DNA from: an uncultured Clostridia bacterium
Lineage (GTDB): Bacteria > Bacillota > Clostridia > TANB77 > CAG-508
DNA: 38,598 nt
Reading direction: 5' to 3'
Assembly (NCBI GenBank): GCA_944393565.1
Contig: CALYAM010000003.1
Location: forward strand, 70,444-109,041
Part shown: positions 1 to 7,953 of the stretch, piece after piece
Layout of the letters: each line of letters starts with the position of its first letter
Position numbering within the stretch: position 1 is the stretch's first letter
Notes under the pieces: generated by a model
Databases searched by the model: none
What the model was told of the DNA's origin: nothing
What the model saw: the letters and a program-made list of their open reading frames with translations, nothing else
Made by a program: the position numbers and the translations under genes

Positions 1-580
1 ATCTTTCTCCATATTCTTTTTTTCCTACTATACTACCATAATGTACAGGTATTATTGTTTCTGCTGTAATTTTGTTTGCAAGTTCTGCTGCCTCTTCCAC
101 ATTCATAGTAAATGTACCACCTATTGGCAAAAATGCCACGTCACACTTAATGTCTTGTATTTCTGGAATATTATCAGTGTCTCCTGCAATATAACAGTTG
201 AGACCATCGATATAAATTAAATAGCCTACCCATTTTTTTTCTTTTTTGTGATATGATTTTTCTAAATTATATGCATATGTGGTTTCCACTATAATCTCTC
301 CTAGTTGGTAATGATGTCCCGGTTCTACTAATCTTATGAGATCATCGTTCACAACGCTTTCTGCCTCTTCAATTGCAGTTTCAGGAACAATTAATAATGT
401 TCGTTCTTTACTTACTTTTTTTATATCTTCCGGGGAAAAATGGTCATAATGTGGATGAGTACAAAAGACATAATCAGCATCTTTTGGTTCTCCTACAATG
501 TTAAATGGATCAATATATAATGTTTTGCTTCCTATCAATTTAATGCTACTATGCCCTAAAATTTCAAATGTTGGAATCAT
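1..580 (-). CDS. Metallo-beta-lactamase-fold metal-dependent hydrolase, 3' end cut by the window edge
   Basis: The gene starts at ATG 580 behind a good ribosome site (AAAGGAG) and runs off the left edge after 193 codons. The protein shows the zinc-binding motif HPHYDHF near residue 42, GDTD in the middle and PVHYGS near the visible end, as in the UlaG-like/UPF0173 branch of the MBL-fold hydrolases. These are cytoplasmic metal-dependent phosphodiesterases or lactonases; the substrate cannot be told. It is the last visible gene of a minus-strand series that begins with trxB. The 125 bases separating it from the LD-carboxypeptidase stop hold no clear terminator. No in-frame CGG is present. Confidence 0.85.
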   Translation of the reverse strand, partial: MIPTFEILGHSSIKLIGSKTLYIDPFNIVGEPKDADYVFCTHPHYDHFSPEDIKKVSKERTLLIVPETAIEEAESVVNDDLIRLVEPGHHYQLGEIIVETTYAYNLEKSYHKKEKKWVGYLIYIDGLNCYIAGDTDNIPEIQDIKCDVAFLPIGGTFTMNVEEAAELANKITAETIIPVHYGSIVGKKEYGER

Positions 581-704
581 TTATAGCTCCTTTCTTTTTT
601 ATTTTACTTCTTGCACATATTTCCATTTATTATTTTATCATATTTTTTTTTATTATGTAAGGGTTATTTTTGTCTAGTTTTGTCGAATATGACATTTTTT
701 TCGT

Positions 705-1715
705 TTACTTCTTTAAAATAACTATTCCCTTTCCATTTTCGCTCTCAAGATTAACTATCGCTCCATTTATAAATGTCATTTGTGGCATTACATGACCTAT
801 ATCTACATCAAATATAATTGGAATATTTAACTCATCTAACACAGTCATTACTGCATCTTCAAATGATATTTCATAATAGCTTTTTCTTGTTATATTTCTG
901 CCAAAAATAATTCCCTTTGAATATTTAAACCAATTTGCTTCTTTGAGTTGCCAAAGTGCTCTTAAAATAGATTCTGATGATAGCTCACAATTATCAAAAA
1001 ACCATATGATTCCATCTTCTTTATATTTTTCGCAAAAATTTTCTACATTATCATATTTAGTTCCAACTAGACTAATTAAAATATCTATACAGCCACCTAT
1101 CAATCTACCTTGCAATATAATTTTTTTCTCTAATCTTGCATTTTTCCATTTCACTGCTTTTGTAAGATTATACTCTTCTTTTCCTGTTATTTCTTCCTGC
1201 CATCCATCCTGATATTTACAAAAACTTTTCTGTTTTTTTTCCTTTCCTTCCAATAATGCTAAATTATTTTCAAGTGAAGTATGCCATGGTTCCATGCTAA
1301 ATTCTGCAAAATTATTTGCATATATGGTTGCAATATCACAAATCGTAGTTATGCAAAATATAAGTCCTGTTGTATCCGAATACCCCTGTACCCATTTAGG
1401 ATTCTGTTTTATCTCATTAAAATTGATTAGTGGAAGTATTTCTAATAAAAAATCTCCTCCTCTTGCTGTTATAATTGTTTTTATTTCTTTATCCCTTATT
1501 AGTGCCATAAATTCTTCCGCTCTTTTCTCTTTTGAGGAACTTCTGCCTTTATTATTGGTTCTAACATTAGGAGTTTCTATTATATTATAACCTCTTTCCT
1601 TAAATTGTTTTATGGCATTTTCAAGTTTTCTAATATGAAGTTCATCACCATTTCCAGATGATGTAGCTGTAACTCCAATTTTATTACCTTTCTTTAAGTA
1701 TTTAGGAAATATCAT
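705..1715 (-). CDS. LD-carboxypeptidase, peptidase family S66 (LdcA/MccF type)
   Basis: 336 residues, normal for S66 serine peptidases, which cut tetrapeptide stems in peptidoglycan recycling (LdcA) or microcin-type conjugates (MccF). The nucleophile motif GYSDTTG is near residue 113, preceded by ARGG (85-87) of the oxyanion region. The Glu/His part is suggested by DNCELSSE and by GHVMPQ near the C-terminus. No signal peptide is seen, so it should be cytoplasmic. The ATG at 1715 is preferred over a TTG at 1733 because an AAGGAGG ribosome site lies between them, 6 bases before the ATG. Its start overlaps the end of trmL by 14 bases, which suggests translational coupling. Whether it acts in recycling or in immunity cannot be told from sequence. 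Confidence 0.85.
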   Translation of the reverse strand: MIFPKYLKKGNKIGVTATSSGNGDELHIRKLENAIKQFKERGYNIIETPNVRTNNKGRSSSKEKRAEEFMALIRDKEIKTIITARGGDFLLEILPLINFNEIKQNPKWVQGYSDTTGLIFCITTICDIATIYANNFAEFSMEPWHTSLENNLALLEGKEKKQKSFCKYQDGWQEEITGKEEYNLTKAVKWKNARLEKKIILQGRLIGGCIDILISLVGTKYDNVENFCEKYKEDGIIWFFDNCELSSESILRALWQLKEANWFKYSKGIIFGRNITRKSYYEISFEDAVMTVLDELNIPIIFDVDIGHVMPQMTFINGAIVNLESENGKGIVILKK

Positions 1716-2223
1716 TATTGGCCTCCTTATCAAAATAGTTACTTATTTCTTGCAAATTTTCAAAATTTTTCTGTCTTAAAACTTCATATATTACAATTGC
1801 AACCGAATTTGATAGATTTAGTGAACGCAATGTTTCCCTCATAGGAATCCTAATAGTTTTTTCAATATATTTTTTTAGTAAATTTTCTGGCAGTCCTTTA
1901 GTTTCTTTCCCAAACATAATAAATACTTCGCTTTTGTCTGAATAGTTTATATCAGAGTATACTTGTTTTCCTTTCGTTGTAGAAAAAAACATATCATTTT
2001 TTTCTGGTGAATATTTTTCTAAAAATTTATCTAATGAATCATGTTCTTCTATTTCTAACTTGTCCCAATAATCAAGACCTGCACGTTTTAAATATTTGTC
2101 ATTAATTTCAAAGCCAAGTGGCTTTATTAAATGTAGTTTTGCACCAGTGGCTGCACATGTTCTTGCTATATTTCCAGTGTTTTGTGGTATTTCTGGCTCA
2201 CACATTACAATATTTAGCTTCAT
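1702..2223 (-). CDS. trmL: tRNA (cytidine(34)-2'-O)-methyltransferase TrmL
   Basis: 173 residues, a SPOUT-class methyltransferase that 2'-O-methylates the wobble nucleotide of tRNA-Leu. The N-terminal signature EPEIPQNTGNIAR, the central FGKETKGLP and the C-terminal RSLNLSNSVA are the three SPOUT knot motifs that bind S-adenosylmethionine. Length and motif order match TrmL rather than the longer SpoU/TrmH enzymes. It lies 28 bases after trxA on the same strand and overlaps the start of the LD-carboxypeptidase gene. Confidence 0.92.
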   Translation of the reverse strand: MKLNIVMCEPEIPQNTGNIARTCAATGAKLHLIKPLGFEINDKYLKRAGLDYWDKLEIEEHDSLDKFLEKYSPEKNDMFFSTTKGKQVYSDINYSDKSEVFIMFGKETKGLPENLLKKYIEKTIRIPMRETLRSLNLSNSVAIVIYEVLRQKNFENLQEISNYFDKEANNDIS

Positions 2224-2251
2224 TTTTCCCTTTCACTTTTGCTTACAAATT

Positions 2252-2560
2252 TTATTCTAACATTTTTAGTATTTCTTTCATGCTTTGTAAGCCTACAACT
2301 CTTTTTTCTTCTTTTCCATTTTTTATTAAGATTAATGTGGGAATACTCATAATTCCAAATTTTTCTGCTAGTAATTGTTGCTCATCTATATTAACCTTAC
2401 CCACCTTAACTTTTTCTAAATTTTCGTTTGCTACTTGATCTACTATTGGTGAAAGCGCCCTACAAGGCCCGCACCAGCTAGCCCAAAAGTCTAGTAATAC
2501 CGGTTTTCCTGAATTGATTACTTCATCATTAAAATTTTCACTTGTTATTTCTATTATCAT
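2252..2560 (-). CDS. trxA: Thioredoxin
   Basis: 102 residues, a single thioredoxin fold with the active site WCGPC near residue 30, the cis-proline segment SIPT near residue 73 and the usual KVNID strand. No signal peptide, so it is cytoplasmic. It starts one base after the stop of the resA-like gene, and its ribosome site AAAGGAGG lies inside the end of that gene, so the two are coupled. With trxB upstream in the same run it should form a thioredoxin/thioredoxin-reductase pair. It has no in-frame CGG. Confidence 0.95.
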   Translation of the reverse strand: MIIEITSENFNDEVINSGKPVLLDFWASWCGPCRALSPIVDQVANENLEKVKVGKVNIDEQQLLAEKFGIMSIPTLILIKNGKEEKRVVGLQSMKEILKMLE

Positions 2561-2561
2561 T

Positions 2562-3114
2562 TTATATATCCTCCTTTAATTTATTTATTTCTTCTTGAAG
2601 CTTTTCTTTAGTAATAAGTCCTACATATTTTTTTCTTATATTTCCATCTTTATCTATAAAAACTGTAACTGGAAAGCTGTATAAATTATAGTTCATAACT
2701 GCTTCTAAATTTGTATCATAATATATTGGAAATGTATATGAATTTTTTTCTATATAGCTTTCTGCTTTTTCTTTTGTTTCTTCTTCGCCATCTGTTGCAT
2801 TAATCATCATAAACTGTATATCTTGTTCTGCTTTATATATTTCTTCAAAATATGGCATTTCCTCTTTGCAATATTGGCACCATGTTGCCCAGAAATTTAT
2901 CACAACTGGCTTTCCAACAAAGTCAGATAATTTTGTAGCCTCTCCGCTTTTTATTATACACTGTAAAATCGGGAGCTTTGTTTTGTGCCTGTACATTTTG
3001 ATTTTCGAAAATATCTTTGTATTTTGTAGAAAGATATTTATAGCCTAAAAGCACAAGTAATATAAATACTGTAAAACATATAATTAATATTAAAAATTTT
3101 GTTTTTTGTTTCAT
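2562..3114 (-). CDS. ResA/TlpA-like membrane-anchored thiol-disulfide oxidoreductase, read through a +1 shift at CGG
   Basis: Start at ATG 3114 with an AAGGAGA site. Residues 7-27 form an N-terminal membrane anchor; the rest should be an extracytoplasmic AhpC/TSA-type thioredoxin domain. The reading frame breaks at codon 57, an in-frame CGG (2946-2944). Skipping the C gives Gly and continues KLSDFVGKP, then the active site WCQYC (Cys79, Cys82), then a cis-proline segment SFPVTVF. The total of 183 residues is typical. Without the skip the product would end six codons after the CGG. CcdA, encoded 11 bases upstream, probably supplies electrons across the membrane. By ordinary rules this would be called a pseudogene; I read it as functional because the same event recurs in ten other places. 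Confidence 0.85.
2943..2946 (-). other. +1 recoding site CGGA in the resA-like gene
   Basis: Read on the minus strand: AAG, then CGGA, then GAG. The zero frame puts CGG as codon 57 and meets a stop soon after. Dropping the C reads GGA (Gly) and enters the downstream frame with no loss or gain of conserved residues before LSDFVGK. Confidence 0.85.
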
Positions 3115-3125
3115 TTTCTCTCTCC

Positions 3126-3767
3126 TTATGGTAAAATACCAGTCATCATTAAGATTCCCATTAAAACCAAAGAAACACCACATATTTTATTGATAATACT
3201 GTAGTTTCTTTTTATAAACTCAAATGTACCTTTTAACTTTTCTATTAAAATAGATGTTATTAAAAATGGAATGCCTAAACCCAATGAAAATAAAAGTAAC
3301 ATCATTAATCCATGCACTATTTCACCTTGTGATGTAACAAGCAAAAGTGCTGTTCCTAGGAAAGCACCTATGCATGGTGTCCAACTCGCTGCAAATGCAA
3401 TTCCAAATATCATCGAAGAAAAAAAAGTTAGCTTTTTTATATTTGCATTGATTTGTCTATTCTTGTTTAAAATGTTTAGTTTTACTAAACCCATGTAGTT
3501 TAATCCAAATAGTATTATGATAATACCAAATGCAATATTTATTATATTATGATATTTCCTTATTATAACTCCTAATGTACCAGATAACAAGCCTAATAGT
3601 GTAAATATTATTGTAAAACCTAATACAAAGCCAATTGAATTTAATAGTGTTTTTTTGGTATCGTTTTTTTGTCCTGCAAAATATGAAATGTATATTGGTA
3701 TCATTGGTAAAATACAGGGAGATATAAAGCTTACAATTCCCTCTAAGAAAACTATAAAATATTCCAT
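3126..3767 (-). CDS. ccdA: CcdA-type cytochrome c biogenesis/thiol electron transfer membrane protein
   Basis: 213 residues with six predicted membrane segments. Two conserved cysteines lie in membrane segments, in SPCILPMIP (about residue 18) and WTPCIGAF (about residue 129), as in the DsbD transmembrane domain/CcdA family. The protein moves reducing equivalents from cytoplasmic thioredoxin to extracytoplasmic thioredoxin-like proteins. It sits between trxB and the resA-like gene with a gap of only 11 bases to the latter, so the four-gene set forms a complete trans-membrane reducing path. No in-frame CGG. Confidence 0.93.
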   Translation of the reverse strand: MEYFIVFLEGIVSFISPCILPMIPIYISYFAGQKNDTKKTLLNSIGFVLGFTIIFTLLGLLSGTLGVIIRKYHNIINIAFGIIIILFGLNYMGLVKLNILNKNRQINANIKKLTFFSSMIFGIAFAASWTPCIGAFLGTALLLVTSQGEIVHGLMMLLLFSLGLGIPFLITSILIEKLKGTFEFIKRNYSIINKICGVSLVLMGILMMTGILP

Positions 3768-3814
3768 TTTTTCCCTTCTTTTTTTATTCCTTATCTATAT
3801 TTTTATCAAATCCT

Positions 3815-4679
3815 TTATTTAGTTAAATTTCTAAGTAGTTTTATTGTCTCTGTTCCTGCAATTGCTCCATCGTGTACCGCTTTTGCTATTTGCATAAGAC
3901 CTCCTGTACAATCCCCAGCGGCATATAGGCCTGGTATATTTGTTGACATTTTTTCATCTACTTTTATTTTTTCATTTTCTATAATTGCCCCTAATTTTCT
4001 TGCAAAATCCGTGCTTCCAGCAACACCTTCTGCAATAAAAATGCCAGAAATCGGCAATATGCTATTGTCCTCAAAAACTATACTTTCTATATTTTTTTTG
4101 CCTAAAAATTTGCTAATAGGCTTTTGTTCTATTCTTACTTTTTCGTTTCTGAATTCTATTGTTTTTTTTCCATTAGTTAATACTGTCACTGAATTTACTA
4201 TCGGTAGCAATTCAGATATTTCATGTATAGCATAATCACCATTGCCTAAAACTGCTACATCCTTGTTTCTGTAAAAAAAAGCATCGCAAACAGCACAATA
4301 ACTGATTCCTCTTCCTTCATATTCTGTTAGTCCGTGATATTTTAGGTGTTTTTCTATTCGATCCAGTCGCCAAAATAAGTGTTTTTGATTCATATGTGTT
4401 TTTTCTTGTTAAAATTTTATAACAATTTTCGTTTTTAATATCTACAACTTCATCAGTAATAATTTCTATATTTAGCTCTTCTGCCTGTCTTATTCCTCTT
4501 AAAATAAGTTCTTTTCCAGTTAAAGCTTTATCTAACCCATAATAATTTTCTATTTTCTCTGCGCCTTCAAGAGCTCCTCCATCTTTTCCTATTATAAGCG
4601 TGTTTAGTCCCGCTCTTTTTGTATATAAAGAAGCCGAAATTCCTGCTGGTCCTTTTCCAATTATTGTTACATCATACAT
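3815..4679 (-). CDS. trxB: Thioredoxin reductase (FAD/NADPH), read through a +1 shift at CGG
   Basis: Start at ATG 4679 behind AAAAGGAG. The N-terminal FAD-binding motif GKGPAG is at about residues 8-13, with ATGSN before the break. The frame breaks at codon 116, an in-frame CGG (4334-4332). Skipping the C gives GGA and joins SGLTEYEGRGISY to the redox-active CAVC (Cys128, Cys131). The NADPH motif LGNGDYA and the second FAD motif AAGDCTGG follow. The full length of 287 is slightly short of the usual 305-320 but all domains are present. Each half alone would be useless: the first lacks the active site, the second lacks half the FAD domain. It is the first gene of the thioredoxin module (trxB, ccdA, resA-like, trxA). 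Confidence 0.88.
4331..4334 (-). other. +1 recoding site CGGA in trxB
   Basis: Minus strand: TCA, CGGA, CTA. Zero-frame CGG is codon 116 and the zero frame stops six codons later. Skipping C gives Ser-Gly-Leu and the conserved run to CAVC. Confidence 0.87.
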
Positions 4680-4734
4680 ATTTTTTCTCCTTTTGTAATA
4701 TTATATCATATATTTTTTTTAAGATACTATTTAA

Positions 4735-4784
4735 AATAAAAAAACATTTAAAATGTAATTTTTTTTACCTTTTAAATGTTTTTT
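4735..4784 (-). terminator. Rho-independent terminator after the small HTH gene
   Basis: Arms ACATTTAAAA (4779-4770) and TTTTAAATGT (4753-4744) pair perfectly, and the minus strand then continues into a T-run (4743 downward). It would end transcription of the HTH gene before trxB. Confidence 0.6.
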
Positions 4785-4806
4785 CTATATAGCGCAGGCT
4801 ATGTTT

Positions 4807-4851
4807 ACTTGACTCATATACATTTTTAGCGAAATTGCATATGAATCAAGT
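4807..4851. repeat. Inverted repeat, 13-base arms with one mismatch
   Basis: ACTTGACTCATAT (4807-4819) is mirrored by ATATGAATCAAGT (4839-4851). On the plus strand it is followed by a T-run (4857-4864), so it may be a second terminator facing right. An operator for the adjacent HTH protein is also possible. Confidence 0.5.
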
Positions 4852-4866
4852 CTTAATTTTTTTTAG

Positions 4867-5085
4867 TTAGTCATCATCAATGTTTTCAAATAATTCCGAA
4901 TCATAAAAATCTTTTAAACTAATTCCAAATCCAATACAAATATAATGAACTGTTTCTGCTTTTGGGGAATCACACCTTTTTTTCATAATGCTACGAATTG
5001 TTGATGGATTAATCCCAGCTCTCGTTGCTAGCTGATTAATGTTCATTTTCTTTTGAGTACAAAGTTCATTAATTCGTTTTATCAT
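4867..5085 (-). CDS. Small XRE-family helix-turn-helix regulator
   Basis: 72 residues that are almost entirely one HTH domain: INELCTQKKMNINQLAT, then AGINPSTIRSIM as the recognition part, then SLKDFYDSE. This is the short Cro/C1-type regulator common in Firmicutes. ATG 5085 has no close ribosome site. An in-frame extension (ITDFSEA) leads back to an ATC codon at 5106 placed 5 bases after a G-rich Shine-Dalgarno (AAGGGGG), and relatives often begin with such a DFSEA-like segment, so a non-AUG start is possible. It is divergent from the AbrB-like gene and probably controls the shared upstream region. Confidence 0.8.
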   Translation of the reverse strand: MIKRINELCTQKKMNINQLATRAGINPSTIRSIMKKRCDSPKAETVHYICIGFGISLKDFYDSELFENIDDD

Positions 5086-5163
5086 AGCTTCTGAAAAATC
5101 CGTGATTTTCGCCCCCTTTTTATTTTTGGTCAGTATATCAAAAATATTTTTTTAATGTACATA

Positions 5164-5229
5164 AAGTTTCGCTCATAATCTTCTTGACAAGCACGAAAAT
5201 TTAGTCATATAATATAGGTGAAGTTTCGC
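5164..5229 (+). promoter_or_regulatory. Promoter with flanking AAGTTTCGC repeats
   Basis: TTGACA (5184-5189) and TATAAT (5208-5213) with an 18-base spacer form a near-consensus promoter for the AbrB-like gene. The 9-mer AAGTTTCGC occurs on both sides (5164-5172 and 5221-5229), and TTTTCGC occurs again near 5107. The repeats are candidate operators for the divergent HTH protein. Confidence 0.65.
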
Positions 5230-5243
5230 GCACGGAGGTACAC

Positions 5244-5498
5244 ATGAATTTCACAGGTATTATTAAACATATAGATTTATTGGGAAGAGTTAAATTTCCA
5301 AAAGGCTTATTAAAATCTTGCAATATTTCTCCTGAAGATCTTGTGCAAATTTATCAGCAAAATAATTCTATTGTTGTAACACATATTTCTAATACATGTA
5401 TTTTATGTTCTTCTAATGAAAATATACATATTTTTAACAATAAGCCTATTTGCAAATCTTGTTGTTTTAAAATTTTAAAAGAACTTAACTTGAGGTAG
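5244..5498 (+). CDS. AbrB/SpoVT-type transcription regulator with a zinc-ribbon-like tail
   Basis: 84 residues starting behind GGAGG. Residues 1-40 match the SpoVT/AbrB swapped-hairpin DNA-binding domain: GIIKHIDLLGRVKFPKGLL corresponds to the classic GxxRxxDxLGRxxIPKE core. The C-terminal half has two CxxC pairs (CILC and CKSC) separated by about 18 residues, probably a structural zinc site, seen in several clostridial AbrB relatives. It is likely a transition-state type regulator. A near-consensus promoter lies directly upstream, and the next gene follows after 10 bases. Confidence 0.8.
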   Translation: MNFTGIIKHIDLLGRVKFPKGLLKSCNISPEDLVQIYQQNNSIVVTHISNTCILCSSNENIHIFNNKPICKSCCFKILKELNLR

Positions 5499-5508
5499 GT
5501 GTTATGTT

Positions 5509-5721
5509 ATGTTGTCAATATCAAAAAGGGAACTTGAATTAAGAAGTCGTGCATGCATGTTATTAGAAAAGACAAAGAATATGCCTAAAAAATATGTAAC
5601 AGAACGAAATAAGCTTTTATCTCTTGGTAGAATAAAAAAGCTTAAAGATACTGATTATGTATATTGGGATGAATTCATTTCAAAAGTTGAAGACCTTATT
5701 TCTTCTCAAGAGGAAAATTAA
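5509..5721 (+). CDS. Small protein of unknown function
   Basis: 70 residues, charged and probably helical (RELELRSRACMLLEKTKNMP), not recognised. It starts at ATG 5509 behind an AGGTAGGTG ribosome site, 10 bases after the AbrB-like gene, so it is probably co-transcribed with it. The transcript ends at the hairpin at 5801. Its coupling to a regulator suggests a small regulatory or DNA-binding partner, but nothing in the sequence proves that. Confidence 0.6.
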   Translation: MLSISKRELELRSRACMLLEKTKNMPKKYVTERNKLLSLGRIKKLKDTDYVYWDEFISKVEDLISSQEEN

Positions 5722-5800
5722 ACTATATAATCGTTTTAATTTCTAAAATTAATTTGCAAGTGAAAAATATATTATATAATTCTTTTTTCAAATACAAGAA

Positions 5801-5837
5801 AAAATCCTATTCATTAATTGAATTAGGATTTTATATT
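5801..5837. terminator. Bidirectional terminator between converging transcripts
   Basis: AAAATCCTA (5801-5809) pairs with TAGGATTTT (5824-5832), with A/T runs on both sides. It separates the plus-strand regulator pair from the minus-strand zeta toxin gene. Confidence 0.7.
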
Positions 5838-6719
5838 TTATCTTGCATTTTCTCTTTGAGTTTCTTTGCATATTTCCAATTCTATTTGCCTTAATTTTTC
5901 CATTTGATTATATTTATCATCTTCTTCTTGAATTTTACTTCTAATTCTATTTAGCCTACTATTAAGGTTTTCTTCATCTGAAAGCACCTTTTTTTGTTCG
6001 CCTGCTCTTATAAATTGTAACATATCTGCTGCCGATTGATAACTATTTTTGTCATCTTTTGAAAATGCTAGGTTAGGTGCTCTTTCATTGTCTCCTCTAG
6101 TATATATCTTAATTTTAGAAAACAATCCACTTTCTTCTACAGTTTTTAATGTATCAATCATGCCATAATAAGCCATGTCATGAAATTTCTTTTCTACGCT
6201 TCGAAGTGGCATGCCCAATTTTTCCATATAATAAAATCTCTCAATCGTAGATATCATGCTTTCAATACTACCTACAGCTAAAAAATTAAGCTCTATACTA
6301 TAATTATTTTTTTGAAGGTTTCTAAGAATTGCTAAATAATTCTCTTTGTCTCTAAATGTTCCTTCTGTTAATATGTTAACTCTTTTTTCTACCGCCATTT
6401 TGTTTATAGTTCTTAATGCCGGTCCTGTAAATTTTCTTAATTCAGTGTATGTTTCTGTTGGTTTTTCCATTGTTATTTGGGTATAGTATTTATGAAATAT
6501 ACTAATGCGATCTGGGTCAATATGTAAAATAGACTCTGCTTCTCTATTTGCAAATTCTTGAAGTACAAAACCTGTTAGCCCTGTCTTTCCTGCTCCAGGC
6601 TGCGCTAAAACAAAAATTGCTTTTGGATTATTTACTGGTATTACATCAATAAATGAACAAATTACCGCCTGTTGCTCACATATTTTATATTCTTCTGGTG
6701 TTAAATCTCTAATTTTCAC
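5838..6719 (-). CDS. Zeta-toxin-family kinase
   Basis: 293 residues. The Walker A motif AQPGAGKTGL near residue 40, then HIDPDRI, and later TEGTFRD, place it in the zeta toxin family, whose known members phosphorylate UDP-N-acetylglucosamine and so poison cell-wall synthesis. The core occupies about residues 20-215; the last 70 residues are a charged helical extension (EEDDKYNQMEKL). Its start overlaps the end of the small upstream gene by 11 bases, the usual toxin-antitoxin arrangement. The target of this member is inferred from family only. No in-frame CGG. Confidence 0.85.
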   Translation of the reverse strand: MKIRDLTPEEYKICEQQAVICSFIDVIPVNNPKAIFVLAQPGAGKTGLTGFVLQEFANREAESILHIDPDRISIFHKYYTQITMEKPTETYTELRKFTGPALRTINKMAVEKRVNILTEGTFRDKENYLAILRNLQKNNYSIELNFLAVGSIESMISTIERFYYMEKLGMPLRSVEKKFHDMAYYGMIDTLKTVEESGLFSKIKIYTRGDNERAPNLAFSKDDKNSYQSAADMLQFIRAGEQKKVLSDEENLNSRLNRIRSKIQEEDDKYNQMEKLRQIELEICKETQRENAR

Positions 6720-6930
6720 TTTCTGCCTCCATATATTTTTTTATTTCTTCTAAATATATTGTTAAAACTTTTTGAATTGTTTCTATATTGTTTTCATATA
6801 TTTGTTTTTCTTCTTTATTTAATCCTTTTAATTTTTCTTGTAGTAATGCAAATTCACTTCTTTTAGCTTGCTTTAATAGCATTGCTTTTTTTATTTGCAA
6901 TATTTCTATTGCTACTTCTTGTTTTTCCAT
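6709..6930 (-). CDS. Small helical protein, candidate antitoxin of the zeta-type toxin
   Basis: 73 residues, predicted all-alpha and highly charged (EILQIKKAMLLKQAKRSEFA). It precedes and overlaps the zeta toxin gene by 11 bases, the position of an epsilon-type antitoxin. The size also fits, but I see no sequence motif that proves the relationship, so the role rests on position. A ribosome site AAGGAGG lies just before the ATG. Confidence 0.65.
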   Translation of the reverse strand: MEKQEVAIEILQIKKAMLLKQAKRSEFALLQEKLKGLNKEEKQIYENNIETIQKVLTIYLEEIKKYMEAESEN

Positions 6931-6954
6931 ATTTTATAAAATACCTCCTTATAA

Positions 6955-7833
6955 TTAAAGCCAGCTTTTTATTATATCTTTTTCTATTTTTAAATTTCCT
7001 TTTCCTGTTGCCAAGTTAATTCCTTTTTTGTGTTCTCCGTGGTAATCGCTCCCTCCACTAATGTAAAGTTTTTCCTGCTTGCAAAAATCTAAAATTTCTT
7101 TTGTTTCTTCTTCTGTAAATGTTGTATAGTAAGCTTCTACTCCATCAATTCCATATTCATTCATTAATTTTTTTATATAAATTTTTTTGTCTGTAATCCA
7201 TTTGTAAAGATATAAATGTGGTAAAAAAACATAACCTCCTGCACTTCTTATAGCATTAATAGCTTCTCCAATGCTAGGATAATCGTTGCTTTTATCTATA
7301 TATAGTGGAAAGTTCTTGTCTCCACAATATTTCTTTAAAAATACATTGACATCCTCCCATAAATCCTCTGGTAATTTTTTTTGATTTTCTGGGTGCTTTT
7401 TTATTTCCTGATATATTGTAATGCTAGCCCAATCCTTTTGGGGATTCCAAGCAATTGATTCTTTTGCATTCATTTTAAGCCCCATCTGAATACTAGTTTT
7501 ATAAAAATGTTCAAAGTATTTTTGCTGTAAAATGTCAAAAGATTTATCTCGATAAAAATTTTTGAGCCATAAGTTCATTTGAGCTGTATTTATTTTGTAA
7601 CCTAATATTTCTACTACTCTCCCCTGATAGCAACATTTCATTTCTACACCAGGTATAATTATTCCTGCAAAAATTTTTTCTGCATGGATTTGTTTTAGTT
7701 CCTCATAAGCCATGCATGTATCATGGTCTGTAATAGAAATTGCATCTAATTTTAGTTCTTCTGCCATTTTTAATATCTCTTGTACAGTATTTGTACCATC
7801 TGAATATGTTGTGTGAATATGTAAATCTATCAT
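6955..7833 (-). CDS. PHP-domain phosphoesterase
   Basis: 292 residues. The metal-binding signature DLHIHTTYSDGT at the N-terminus, SITDHDT near residue 36, GVEMKCC, LPHLY and the terminal GSDYHGEHK are the ordered motifs of a PHP domain. Stand-alone members of this size include the RNase AM/YciV type, which hydrolyse 3'-phosphorylated nucleotides or 5' RNA ends; the true substrate here is unknown. The toxin-antitoxin pair follows after 24 bases on the same strand, so the three may share a transcript. Confidence 0.85.
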   Translation of the reverse strand: MIDLHIHTTYSDGTNTVQEILKMAEELKLDAISITDHDTCMAYEELKQIHAEKIFAGIIIPGVEMKCCYQGRVVEILGYKINTAQMNLWLKNFYRDKSFDILQQKYFEHFYKTSIQMGLKMNAKESIAWNPQKDWASITIYQEIKKHPENQKKLPEDLWEDVNVFLKKYCGDKNFPLYIDKSNDYPSIGEAINAIRSAGGYVFLPHLYLYKWITDKKIYIKKLMNEYGIDGVEAYYTTFTEEETKEILDFCKQEKLYISGGSDYHGEHKKGINLATGKGNLKIEKDIIKSWL

Positions 7834-7953
7834 TTTTCATCACCTATTTTTAATCTTACCATAAACATGGCTTTTTATCAAGTATATGCTCTTGTTTTGT
7901 TTTATTCTTAATGGTATAATTTTCATAGTATATTTTGAGAAAGGATGATCTTT

